From the NCBI GenBank assembly GCA_016235595.1, contig JACRJX010000029.1:496001-560000 (forward strand): a DNA stretch of 64,000 bases, given 5' to 3'. The stretch's first letter is position 1. Each line of letters begins with the position of its first letter. Positions 22,778 to 30,953 of this stretch are shown here, in pieces. The notes under the pieces were generated by a model that saw only the letters and a list, made by a program, of their open reading frames with translations, made no database searches and was not told the origin of the DNA. The translations under genes were made by a program, and so were the position numbers. Source of the stretch: Verrucomicrobiota bacterium (lineage in GTDB: Bacteria; Verrucomicrobiota; Verrucomicrobiia; CAIQCK01).

Positions 22778-23581
22778 TCAGTCCAGAAACGCCATGTTCT
22801 CCATCGCGCGCGTCTGCGTTTCGGTGTTCGCGAACACACGATGCCAGTCCGGCAGTTCGATCGTGGCGTGGTCCGGGTGACGAACCTTGCCGCGAGCGAA
22901 GACCTGCGCGTCACGCTGCATCACGCGCCACGGCCACTTGACCGCGTCCGGATTCTCCTGGATGACCTTGCGATACTCTGCTTCGGTCAGCCCGTTTGGA
23001 TACTTCCAACAAACGCGCACCGTCGTACCGCCCGTGCGATAGAGATGCTCGACAGTGTGAGGTTTGCCGGCACCACGGCGAATCGGCTCGTTCCGGAGAA
23101 CGAATCTCTGATTCACCATTAGGCCCGGCACCGGCACGAAGAACCATTCGCCCTGGCGGCGAAATGCCCGGTTCTTGCGTTGGTCACGCTTCCGCGACGA
23201 AACGCGATGTATCGCCAGCGAAGCCAGCACGGGTGCTGGTTTTAACGCTTCTTTGGCTTGAGACACGCTGGAGGCACCGCCCGGCACGGCTGCGACGAAC
23301 CAATGGCGCTCGTCGTGACCGCACAGGAAACGGTCGAGTTGGCCCGCATCTTTCGGATGCCGGACCAGTAGCAGCAGGTGCTGATCCTTCGGCTGCACCT
23401 GCAACACCGACGTGTCCAGGCGCTTTTGCATCGCCTCGGCGACGCGCAGTTCGAAGAACTCGCCCTGCTTGTCGCGTTGGATGTCAATGGCGTAGTCTGT
23501 GTTTTGCCAGCGGAATGGGACGCCCACTTTCAGGCGCGCGCCCATCGCTGCGAACCTCGCTTTCAGATGTTCCGTATTCAT
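22778..23581 (-). CDS. Unrecognised 267-aa protein heading the tRNA-like array
   Basis: I do not recognise this family. It begins MNTEHLKARFAAMGARLKVG, has a conserved-looking beta/alpha N-terminal part (YAIDIQRDKQGEFFELRVAEAMQ, LLLLVRHPKDAGQLDRFLCGHDERHWFVAAVPG), a basic middle (HRVSSRKRDQRKNRAFRRQGEWFF) and a C-terminal RKVIQENPDAVKWPWRVMQRDAQVFARGKVRHPDHATI. The basic segment suggests RNA binding. There is no signal or membrane helix. It has an AAAGGA site and the next downstream feature is the tRNA-like array, so it is probably a partner or regulator of the array. Confidence 0.8.
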   Translation of the reverse strand: MNTEHLKARFAAMGARLKVGVPFRWQNTDYAIDIQRDKQGEFFELRVAEAMQKRLDTSVLQVQPKDQHLLLLVRHPKDAGQLDRFLCGHDERHWFVAAVPGGASSVSQAKEALKPAPVLASLAIHRVSSRKRDQRKNRAFRRQGEWFFVPVPGLMVNQRFVLRNEPIRRGAGKPHTVEHLYRTGGTTVRVCWKYPNGLTEAEYRKVIQENPDAVKWPWRVMQRDAQVFARGKVRHPDHATIELPDWHRVFANTETQTRAMENMAFLD

Positions 23582-23611
23582 ACGGTTTCCTTTCGTTCGG
23601 CGAGTCCCATT

Positions 23612-23710
23612 TCAGGGATCGCCGATATTGGGTTTGGGTTCGATTCTCCCTGTCTGAAGCCGCAGGCCGGCGGAGACGGGAGAAGTGATTTGCTGTGATC
23701 TTCGTTTCAT
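23612..23710 (-). CDS. 32-aa leader or small protein
   Basis: MKRRSQQITSPVSAGLRLQTG and onward, ending in NIGDP. It is preceded by CGAAAGGAAAACCC, nearly the same ribosome site as the next gene (CGAAAGGAAACCGT), with 30 bp between them. It may be a leader peptide controlling the operon or a small basic protein. Coding is supported only by context. Confidence 0.45.
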   Translation of the reverse strand: MKRRSQQITSPVSAGLRLQTGRIEPKPNIGDP

Positions 23711-23781
23711 GGGTTTTCCTTTCGTTTGACTGTTAATGTTAAAATGGACGGAGCAGGCATTCCTGCCTGCCCCGTGTTTGA

Positions 23782-23801
23782 CACGACAAAGAACGAACAC
23801 C
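23782..23801. repeat. Right arm of 20-bp inverted repeat flanking most of the RNA cassette
   Basis: Exact reverse complement of 16589-16608. It lies upstream of the leader ORF and so marks the 5' side of the cassette. Confidence 0.7.
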
Positions 23802-24137
23802 TGCACACTGACGCTTTGTCAGCGTGGCCACGGGATTTCACGGTGGAGCGTTTCGGTGTTTCAGGCACACCTCCCACGAAGCCCTTGAATTGTCATTTAT
23901 CGGGCGTGGGAATCGTTGGCCAGGAGGACTGTCAGGTGGGAGGAGTGCCAATCACTTGACACTCCCATACTGGGGAGACTAGCCTTTCACAAGGTTGCTC
24001 CTCAGAGACCCCGCAAGAGTCCTGTGGTCGTAACCGATTCCCGCCGCGCTGCCAGTTACAGCTGGTGGCGCGGCATTTTTTTCACCCTAAACCATTGTCT
24101 GAATTCCTATAAGTTGTGTTTGTTTTGAATGACACCA
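23802..24137. other. Intergenic region upstream of the RNA cassette
   Basis: No gene seen. On the minus strand TTGGCC, 17 nt, ATAAAT (about 23890-23925) is a weak sigma70-like promoter candidate. No sigma54 site or rtcR gene was recognised. Confidence 0.3.
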
Positions 24138-24172
24138 ACAAAAAACCCTGCATCCGTTTCGGAGGCAGGGTT
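24138..24172 (-). terminator. Rho-independent terminator, minus strand
   Basis: Stem AACCCTGC/GCAGGGTT with a loop of about 13 nt, followed on the minus strand by a run of T. It would stop transcription coming from the large minus-strand gene at 24.5-26.8 kb and so insulate the RNA cassette. Confidence 0.75.
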
Positions 24173-24539
24173 CTCTAAAGTAATTCGAGAGAAGTTACCT
24201 GCCTCTTGGTTCCTCCTTGTCTGCGTTGGTATGGATGCCCAATGAGACAGCGGACAGGAGCAAACCACAACGACGCATACCAAGGAGATAACTCCCCGGC
24301 ATCGCGAATCTGGTTTGTATCTGCTGTTTCATGTCTTTCCTCGAAAACGTGGCGACGCTACTAAGAGAGTACTAACTCGTCAAGCTAAAATTGGTTGGAT
24401 GTAACCTCACTCTTTCAAGCGGGAAGATAAGTGGTGAGTCCGAGGCCAAGCGAAGACTCAAATCTCGTGAGAGACGAATAGAGACAAGGAGATTCCGGAA
24501 AGATGATTGTCTTGCGATCTGCGAGTCCGCACAAAACCA
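24173..24539. other. Intergenic region, nothing recognised
   Basis: AT-richer stretch of about 370 bp with no convincing frame, repeat or RNA. Confidence 0.4.
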
Positions 24540-26774
24540 CTAATACTTCAGCCGGCTCACGCCAGTGGCGGTCGCAAACCATATGTGTCCGTGCTCGTCT
24601 TCGGCCAGGCCAGTCACAATGTTGTTGCCGAGTCCGCTATTGAGAGTCGTGTAACTCTGCCACTTCCCATTATTGAGCAGGCAACACGCGCCGCTATCGG
24701 TGGCAAACCACACGTCCTGCCGTTTTGAAACGAGAATGTGTCTCACGTTGGACCGGATGGAACTGTTGGTCTTTCCATGGACGGTTGCCCGTCCTTTCTC
24801 AAACAGCACGACACCTCTCGCTTCCGCTCTGGAAACGGCAGCCCACATGGAGCCATCACGTCCGGGACTCAACGACACGATCGCACTCTTTGCGGGAAAC
24901 GGAGCGGGCAACTCGACGCGGCTCCATTGGCCATCCGTCAGCCTGAACAGCCCGGCGTCAGAAAAGCCGGCCCAGATGGTTCCGGACGAATCACTGGCTA
25001 TGCTGCTGGTGGCGTTGCTCGGAAGCCCATCCTGCTTTGTAATCCGTTGCCACTTGCCTTCCTTGCACACGGCTAATCCACCTCGCCAGCGGTTCACAGA
25101 CCACAACTGCCCCTGATGATCCAACGCCATGCGGCCCCATCTTTCGTTGGATCGCCCGGACGGCAGATCCTTTGTCTGGCCAACGTTGAACTTTGACCAA
25201 CTCCCGTCCTGCCTGCGAAGAACGAAACCGTTTCCGGAGGCAAACCACAGTCCACCATCACGGCCCGAGGCAATCGCATAGGCTCCTTGCATGCGTGATT
25301 TCGCGTTGGGGAACTTCTCCCACTTGTCTGCGTGGTAGCAACAAACGCCCTGAAGAGACCCCTCCCACACTTCTCCTTCCCGGCAGACGATCGTGGTTGC
25401 CAGTGGATACACGCCATCCTTGATCGAGAAAGATTCCCAGCTTGAATTACACGCGTCTTTCGACTGCACCGTGAATCCCGAGGCGAGACAACCCCGAAAG
25501 CCATTGCTCCCGGTCACGACGATGTCATACACGCCCGAAGGAACATTCGCTGGCAACGCCACGCGCAGACTCGTGTCTTCACCAGACAATACCTCCAGTG
25601 CATGAGTCCCCATCTGGACCTTGCTGTCCTTCGCCAGATTCTGTCCACGAAGGGTCAGTTCAACCGCCTGTCCTTCGAGACATCGGTCCGGCTCGACCGC
25701 CGTGATTTGCGGCGTTCCATCCGTTGGCAGCCACTGATGGGGCGTTTCCCAATAGGCATAGTCCGTTGAAAAACTTCCCAGGAGTCCTTTCGCGCAATAC
25801 GCCTGACGATATGCCGGGAGCTTGGAAACACCGCCCGGAGGAGTATCCGTGTGGTTATGAGTCTGGCCCAGTATCCATTCGCCAGTCTTCGGGAAAGGAT
25901 TATCGACACCACCGTCATTGTTGAACCGCCAGGGTTGAGTGTACGCGACGCCCTTTGGGGAAGTTCGAATGACGGCGCGCACAAAGTGACACTTCTGCCG
26001 ATCAAGAGAACGAATCTTCAAAGTCGAAAGTTTCACCGACGAGTCCCGTTGCAGGCAGCGGTTCTCTCCCAGCTCCGGTGCGATGACGATTTTGTCGGCG
26101 GGTTTTCCGGTCAGATATTGACCATCGCACAACCACAGGACCTCGGACTCCTGCTGCAAATGCAACGTGATGTTCTGTTCATCGACCTCGATGTCATCGA
26201 TCTTCGGACCGTTGGAGATGTAAAAGGCTCCAGTGCGGAGCGCATTCTTGAGCGCAAATTCATCTTTCTTCGGAACGCGGGCCGCATACCACGATAGAGC
26301 GATCTGGGTTTGTGAATGGGTGTCATCGGCGGCAAATCCCCACAAGAACGGCCGATGGCTGCGATAACACCCCGACAACACCTCGCTCCACAGTTGATCC
26401 CGGTGAACACCGTCGTGATGCAGCACTTCCAGCCCCGCCACGCCGGGAACAGCAAGAATCTTGTCCGCGGTGCCGGGACTCGGATGGGCCCACACAACAA
26501 GTCCACCGTGCCCATCCGCCACATAGGAATGAAGAGGGTTGTTCACCCACGCAACATGTTCATCCAACGACTGGATCGAAGCCGCCGGGTTCGGGGACGT
26601 GACAAACAGGCTGATCAGGTGCGGTCCGCCCGATTGTCCGATCAGATATGCGGCATATTCCTCAACACCGCGACAGATCAGGCTGCGATCAGCATTTCCC
26701 GCCACGGCGAGCCATGAACTGGCTACAAATAAGGCGGAGATAAATGTCCATTTGCCGGGCGACAAGATTTTCAT
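24540..26774 (-). CDS. Secreted PHP-like, TIG and two-component-propeller multidomain protein
   Basis: 744 residues from MKILSPGKW, with a signal peptide (TFISALFVASSWLAVAG). The N-terminal third has PHP-phosphoesterase-like histidines and context (VVWAHPSPGTADKILAV, LEVLHHDGVHRDQLW, LWGFAADDTH); then an IPT/TIG-like domain (PQITAVEPDRCLEGQAVELTLRG), then repeated propeller blades of the two-component regulator type (DSSGTIWAGFSDAGLFRL, DEHGHIWFATATGVSRL). Probably an extracytoplasmic sensor-like or hydrolytic protein. The longer frame upstream is not used because the signal starts here. It is divergent from the CsgG gene. Confidence 0.75.
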   Translation of the reverse strand: MKILSPGKWTFISALFVASSWLAVAGNADRSLICRGVEEYAAYLIGQSGGPHLISLFVTSPNPAASIQSLDEHVAWVNNPLHSYVADGHGGLVVWAHPSPGTADKILAVPGVAGLEVLHHDGVHRDQLWSEVLSGCYRSHRPFLWGFAADDTHSQTQIALSWYAARVPKKDEFALKNALRTGAFYISNGPKIDDIEVDEQNITLHLQQESEVLWLCDGQYLTGKPADKIVIAPELGENRCLQRDSSVKLSTLKIRSLDRQKCHFVRAVIRTSPKGVAYTQPWRFNNDGGVDNPFPKTGEWILGQTHNHTDTPPGGVSKLPAYRQAYCAKGLLGSFSTDYAYWETPHQWLPTDGTPQITAVEPDRCLEGQAVELTLRGQNLAKDSKVQMGTHALEVLSGEDTSLRVALPANVPSGVYDIVVTGSNGFRGCLASGFTVQSKDACNSSWESFSIKDGVYPLATTIVCREGEVWEGSLQGVCCYHADKWEKFPNAKSRMQGAYAIASGRDGGLWFASGNGFVLRRQDGSWSKFNVGQTKDLPSGRSNERWGRMALDHQGQLWSVNRWRGGLAVCKEGKWQRITKQDGLPSNATSSIASDSSGTIWAGFSDAGLFRLTDGQWSRVELPAPFPAKSAIVSLSPGRDGSMWAAVSRAEARGVVLFEKGRATVHGKTNSSIRSNVRHILVSKRQDVWFATDSGACCLLNNGKWQSYTTLNSGLGNNIVTGLAEDEHGHIWFATATGVSRLKY

Positions 26775-27137
26775 AGGAGGTTCCCGCATTTCTATCGCGA
26801 TGGAATGCCTGACGGAAAGGGAATTCTCTTCGGTCGCACTGCCGCGGTCGGAAGCAGTGGCTCCGGATACCCGCAACCCATCCATGCCTGATTGGGAAGA
26901 GGCAGGCAGCCGCAGCGATTCGTTGACGACGGGCACCCGTGTCTTGTAGCTTCCCGATTGCCATGACCTCCGAATTCGTATCAGGCGGCCAGATGGGGGG
27001 CGGAGTTTCGCCCCTTCGGATGGTCCGTTTGCGTGGCATGGGCGGCACCGACATTTACAAATGCACGATGGCCCAACACTGCAGCGACGTCGGCGGCTGC
27101 ACGTTGAGCGCAGTTTGAACACAGGAAACCTCTGAAT

Positions 27138-28598
27138 ATGCATCGTTTATCCTTGGTCTCCACTTTGCTCGCAGTCGTTGTTCTGATCTCGGGATGCGCC
27201 ACCAAGGACAGCGGCGCACCAGTCTCGGTTGCACAGCAACGCCGCGTGGCCCGACTTGGCATGTTGGCGCAATTGCCGCCTTACTATGGGCCTAAGAAGC
27301 TCCTGGCGGTCATGGATTTCCAGAACAAATCCAACTATAAGGGCAAGCTGGAACTGGGCACCGGCATGGCCGACTCGTTGACCGACGCGATCATTCGCAG
27401 CGAACGGTTTATCGTGGTCGAACGCCAGCAACTCCGCGACGTGCTCAAGGAGCAGGATTTCGCCCAGACCGGCCGCGCCGTCGAGGCCAATGCGCCGAAG
27501 ATCGGACGGGTGTTGAACACGCAGGTCATGGTCGTTGGCTCTGTGGTGGATTTCAGCGAGACGCAGGAGCAGAACCAGGGTTTTGGTTATCAAGGGATCT
27601 CGCTGAGTTTCGCACACGCGGAAGCCAAGGTGACCATCGCGATCCGGTTGATCGATACGACAACCGGCCAGGTGCTCGACAGCCAGCAAGTGCAGGGCAA
27701 GGCGGAAAAGAACGCGGTGGGCATCGCTTACACGGAAAAGGATTTCAAATTCGGCACATCCGCCTTTGCGAAGACACCGCTGGGCCAGGCCACGCAGGAG
27801 GCGATCGACAAGGCGGTGATATTCATCTGCCAGCGAATGGAGAGCGTGCCATGGGAAGGCCGCGTGATCGAAGCCAAGGGCAGCGAAATCTACATCAACG
27901 CGGGCGAACAACAGGGCATCGCTGTGGGCGACTGTTTCGTGGTCTTCCACGAGGGCGAAGGAATCGTTGATCCGACCACCGGCCTGCAACTGGGGGCGCC
28001 GCGCAAGGAAATCGGCGCCATCGAAGTCACCGAACTGCAACCGAAGTTCTCCATCGCGAAGGCCCTTCGTGGAACCGGCATGGCTCGCAAGGACGCGGTG
28101 CGTTTCGTGCCGGCTGCGCAAGTCAAGGGTGCGGCACCCGTCACAGCCAAGACCGTGCCGCCACCGCCTGACACTCCCGGTGTGACCAAGGCGCGTGAGT
28201 TGCTCAGCCGCAACGATCAAGGTGGGGCCTTGCGCGAGGTGGACAATGCATTGAAGGAAAACAACAGTGACGCGGCAGCGCTCATGCTGAAGGTTCAACT
28301 GGAATCGGCGCGCAGGAACTATCGTGCCGCCGCCGATGCGGGAACACAGCTGGCTTCGCTGCGTCCCGACGATACCGCTGTGCAGTCCCTGGCCGCTCGT
28401 TCGCTGTCCAGCGCCGGTGATTTTAACGGGGCAGTGGCTGTGCTCAACCGCTGGCTGACGACGGATCCGAACAACGTCGAAGCGCTGGTGTTGCGCAGCC
28501 AGGCATTGGCCGAAGCCGGCGACGACCCGGGTTCTTACCGCGACATGCGCCGCGCCATCAATCTCGGTTACCAGCCGCCCGCCGCCGGCGGGAAGTGA
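27138..28598 (+). CDS. CsgG-like lipoprotein with TPR tail
   Basis: 486 residues. The signal ends in LISGCATKD (lipobox). The CsgG-like region is seen in KLLAVMDFQNKSNYKGKLELGTGMADSLTDAII and FIVVERQQLRDVLKEQDFAQTGR; an SH3-like extension (GSEIYINAGEQQGIAVGDCFVVF) and C-terminal TPR repeats (ALREVDNALKENNSDAAALML) follow. CsgG family members form outer-membrane secretion channels, but without curli genes nearby this one may just be an envelope lipoprotein. Confidence 0.85.
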   Translation: MHRLSLVSTLLAVVVLISGCATKDSGAPVSVAQQRRVARLGMLAQLPPYYGPKKLLAVMDFQNKSNYKGKLELGTGMADSLTDAIIRSERFIVVERQQLRDVLKEQDFAQTGRAVEANAPKIGRVLNTQVMVVGSVVDFSETQEQNQGFGYQGISLSFAHAEAKVTIAIRLIDTTTGQVLDSQQVQGKAEKNAVGIAYTEKDFKFGTSAFAKTPLGQATQEAIDKAVIFICQRMESVPWEGRVIEAKGSEIYINAGEQQGIAVGDCFVVFHEGEGIVDPTTGLQLGAPRKEIGAIEVTELQPKFSIAKALRGTGMARKDAVRFVPAAQVKGAAPVTAKTVPPPPDTPGVTKARELLSRNDQGGALREVDNALKENNSDAAALMLKVQLESARRNYRAAADAGTQLASLRPDDTAVQSLAARSLSSAGDFNGAVAVLNRWLTTDPNNVEALVLRSQALAEAGDDPGSYRDMRRAINLGYQPPAAGGK

Positions 28599-29398
28599 TA
28601 CAGCGGAACGCGAAGCAGGGGGGCGCAGGGGATTGCTTCCCTGGCAGTCCGCAGGGGACCCAGCCAACGGGTGAGGGGGATCCGGTCTCCCACATAGTCG
28701 GATGCACTCCGACTCCGGGCAGGCATTGGTCGTAATTCTTCAGGGGTTTGTCCCGAAAACAGTGAAGTTCGTCCCAAATCTGTCGTGGAATCCGAAAAGG
28801 AGCGTAGGTTTCGCACGCAGTCAGAAGTTCTTTGGCCACAGCATTCAACACAGAGGAAGTTGAAAACGGCAACAGGGATGGCGGTTCATGGGTTCCGCGA
28901 CCCGTTGCGCAATCTGGCCGTTAAGGCTGAAGGGAACAATGACGTATGGTCGAGGATAAATCAGTCAGTTACAAACCGGATCCAACCACGACAAGACGCG
29001 CCTCTCCCAACACCGCGCTATGTTGCGGCGTGATCGTGATGGCACCTGACGTCGTGAAATGTCTTGTGGACCGGCCCATGCAGTGCGTTTCCGCCTGCAA
29101 AGTCAGCGGCACTTATCTCTGCATGCACAAGGACCGGCTCCAATTTGCCGCGCGGGGAGATATCCTGAAACAACAGGCGCACTTGCGCTCTGGTTACCCC
29201 CTCGAACAACGAGGCTGAAGCGCACCGTGTGACTGATGCCCTGCTGCTGATTCTGGCAAGGGGCGTCGGGAACTACATTGAAAAAGCTGTTCCGGGCGTG
29301 AAGCCGTTGAGGTTGCCGGGGCTTGGGCAATATTGATTCGTCGGTTCACTGCTTCGGCTCAACCGCCTTCAGCCTCATTTCTTTCTTCCGATCATGGA
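28599..29398. other. Intergenic region with doubtful frames
   Basis: 800 bp. A minus-strand frame at 28558-28872 (104 codons) overlaps the end of the CsgG gene and has no recognisable family; other frames are shorter. I see no RNA gene. It may contain decayed coding sequence. Confidence 0.4.
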
Positions 29399-30817
29399 TC
29401 ATCCCGGTGCTTGCACTTCATTGTTCGCCAACTTGGCCTCTTTCCGATGCTTGCGCGCCCACCGCATCCAGCCCCGGACTTCGCCGACAATCAACAGCAA
29501 CCCGCACGCGAAATAGGCGATGGTCACCACCCAGACCATACGTGGTACAGGTCCGGTGAAGGGAATGCCGGCATCGGACGGGGACCGTCGGCTCATCGAA
29601 AAGAGCAAGGCACTTTCTCCCAAGCACCAGCCACCGGCTGCCGTGCTGCCGAGAATGCCGGGAATCACCGGACCAAACGGTGACGGCCAACTGACCGCAA
29701 CAGCTTCCATCGTTAGTGGAGCGGCATGATCAAAACGTCCGACAACTTTTGCCGCGCCGATGCCGAACGCACTCGCAACCGAACCGAGTCCGCCCACCAC
29801 CAGTCCGGAATCCACATCCATGAAGCGGTCGTCGCCACCCCTCGGAGTTTCCCTGAACCCGGCAACCCACGTCCCACTATCCCAGAAATGGCGGACGTAC
29901 GCTTCAAACCATTGTCGAGCGGCCTGCTTGTCCAATTCCGCAGCCACAATCAGAATACCGGAACTGTTGCAGCCTCGCGCGCCCTGCAAGATGGATCCCG
30001 TCCGTGAGCTTGCTTCGGACGCCGGCAAATCGTGTGGCGTGCGGAGCTTGCCGTTCAGGACAGACATGAGGCCACGAATCAGCGCATCGTGTCGGACGCC
30101 ATCGAGCCGGCCTGCCCGTTGGAGGGCGGCTACAGCCCACAACACATCGTGAGGATAGCACTCACCTGGATAATCATCGCAAAGGTGAAACGGAGCGCGT
30201 TGAAGCTCGTCCGCGAGAGACCGCATCTGGCGGGTCATGAAATCATGGTATTGGCGGTCGGGGGTGAGGCGTTCATAGGCGGCGAAGCCCATGATCAACA
30301 ACATGCGGTAGAAGACGTTCTCACGCGTGAGGTAGTCTGCGCCCCATTTGCGCCTGACCCACGAACCTGTGGCAGGATCAGCGATGACTTGCGCCGCCTT
30401 CCTGACGGCACTGACCACATCGGAATTCATGGGTTCAAAGGTTTTGCCGCTGGTGAACAACTCCTCTGCGGCGAGCAGAAACAACGTCGAACCGAAGATG
30501 GGCCATTCAGTCCCGGCTACGTCATGTTCGGAAACGAGTTCACCGCGGTGCGAGTCAAGGTACTGCGTCGCCCACCTGTCGTAGCGCCGGGCGGCATCGC
30601 TGAACCATCCCCGCAGCAAGCGTGTCTGGCCTGTGGTCCTCAGTTCCGGGTCGGTGGCGACCCGGAAGGTGACGATGCCGGGGTAGAGGAAGAAAGCACA
30701 GGCGACGAACAACATGACTCCCGAAACGATCATCCGGCCGAAGATTCCCAGTCCTGCAAGCCGTGAAGCAGATTGCTCTGCCGGAATGACGATCCCCGAC
30801 TTCTCGGTTTCTGGCAT
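29399..30817 (-). CDS. Membrane protein with (alpha/alpha)-barrel-like domain
   Basis: 472 residues. One membrane helix near the N-terminus (FGRMIVSGVMLFVACAFFLYPGIV) and two near the C-terminus (the last MVWVVTIAYFACGLLLIVGEV). Between them lies an alpha-helical region with Trp, Tyr and Arg clusters and the motif HLCDDYPGECYPHDVLWAVAAL, reminiscent of the linalool dehydratase/isomerase-type barrel, although I cannot confirm it. Enzyme activity is unproven. Confidence 0.65.
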   Translation of the reverse strand: MPETEKSGIVIPAEQSASRLAGLGIFGRMIVSGVMLFVACAFFLYPGIVTFRVATDPELRTTGQTRLLRGWFSDAARRYDRWATQYLDSHRGELVSEHDVAGTEWPIFGSTLFLLAAEELFTSGKTFEPMNSDVVSAVRKAAQVIADPATGSWVRRKWGADYLTRENVFYRMLLIMGFAAYERLTPDRQYHDFMTRQMRSLADELQRAPFHLCDDYPGECYPHDVLWAVAALQRAGRLDGVRHDALIRGLMSVLNGKLRTPHDLPASEASSRTGSILQGARGCNSSGILIVAAELDKQAARQWFEAYVRHFWDSGTWVAGFRETPRGGDDRFMDVDSGLVVGGLGSVASAFGIGAAKVVGRFDHAAPLTMEAVAVSWPSPFGPVIPGILGSTAAGGWCLGESALLFSMSRRSPSDAGIPFTGPVPRMVWVVTIAYFACGLLLIVGEVRGWMRWARKHRKEAKLANNEVQAPG

Positions 30818-30953
30818 TGTCTTTGTCCCTTAACCAACGCGAAAGTTGCAGAGCGGATGAGCCGCGTCCTTTCTTACGATCTCCGGCAAGCGAACAACAA
30901 TCGGGTGACAACAAACCACGGACTGTCTCACCCCTGATTCCGCCACGCCCGTC

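Noticed and set aside
15737..24000. Integration of the RNA cassette into tRNA-Arg with a duplicated 3' end
   Set aside because: I looked for a second copy of the tRNA-Arg end near 23.6-24.2 kb and saw none.
23690..24120. Sigma54 promoter (RtcR type) upstream of the cassette
   Set aside because: A TTGGCACTCC-like half site exists near 23950, but the second TTGC element is not at the needed distance, and no rtcR gene lies in the window.
27147..28667. 506-codon minus-strand frame
   Set aside because: Shadow of the CsgG-like gene.
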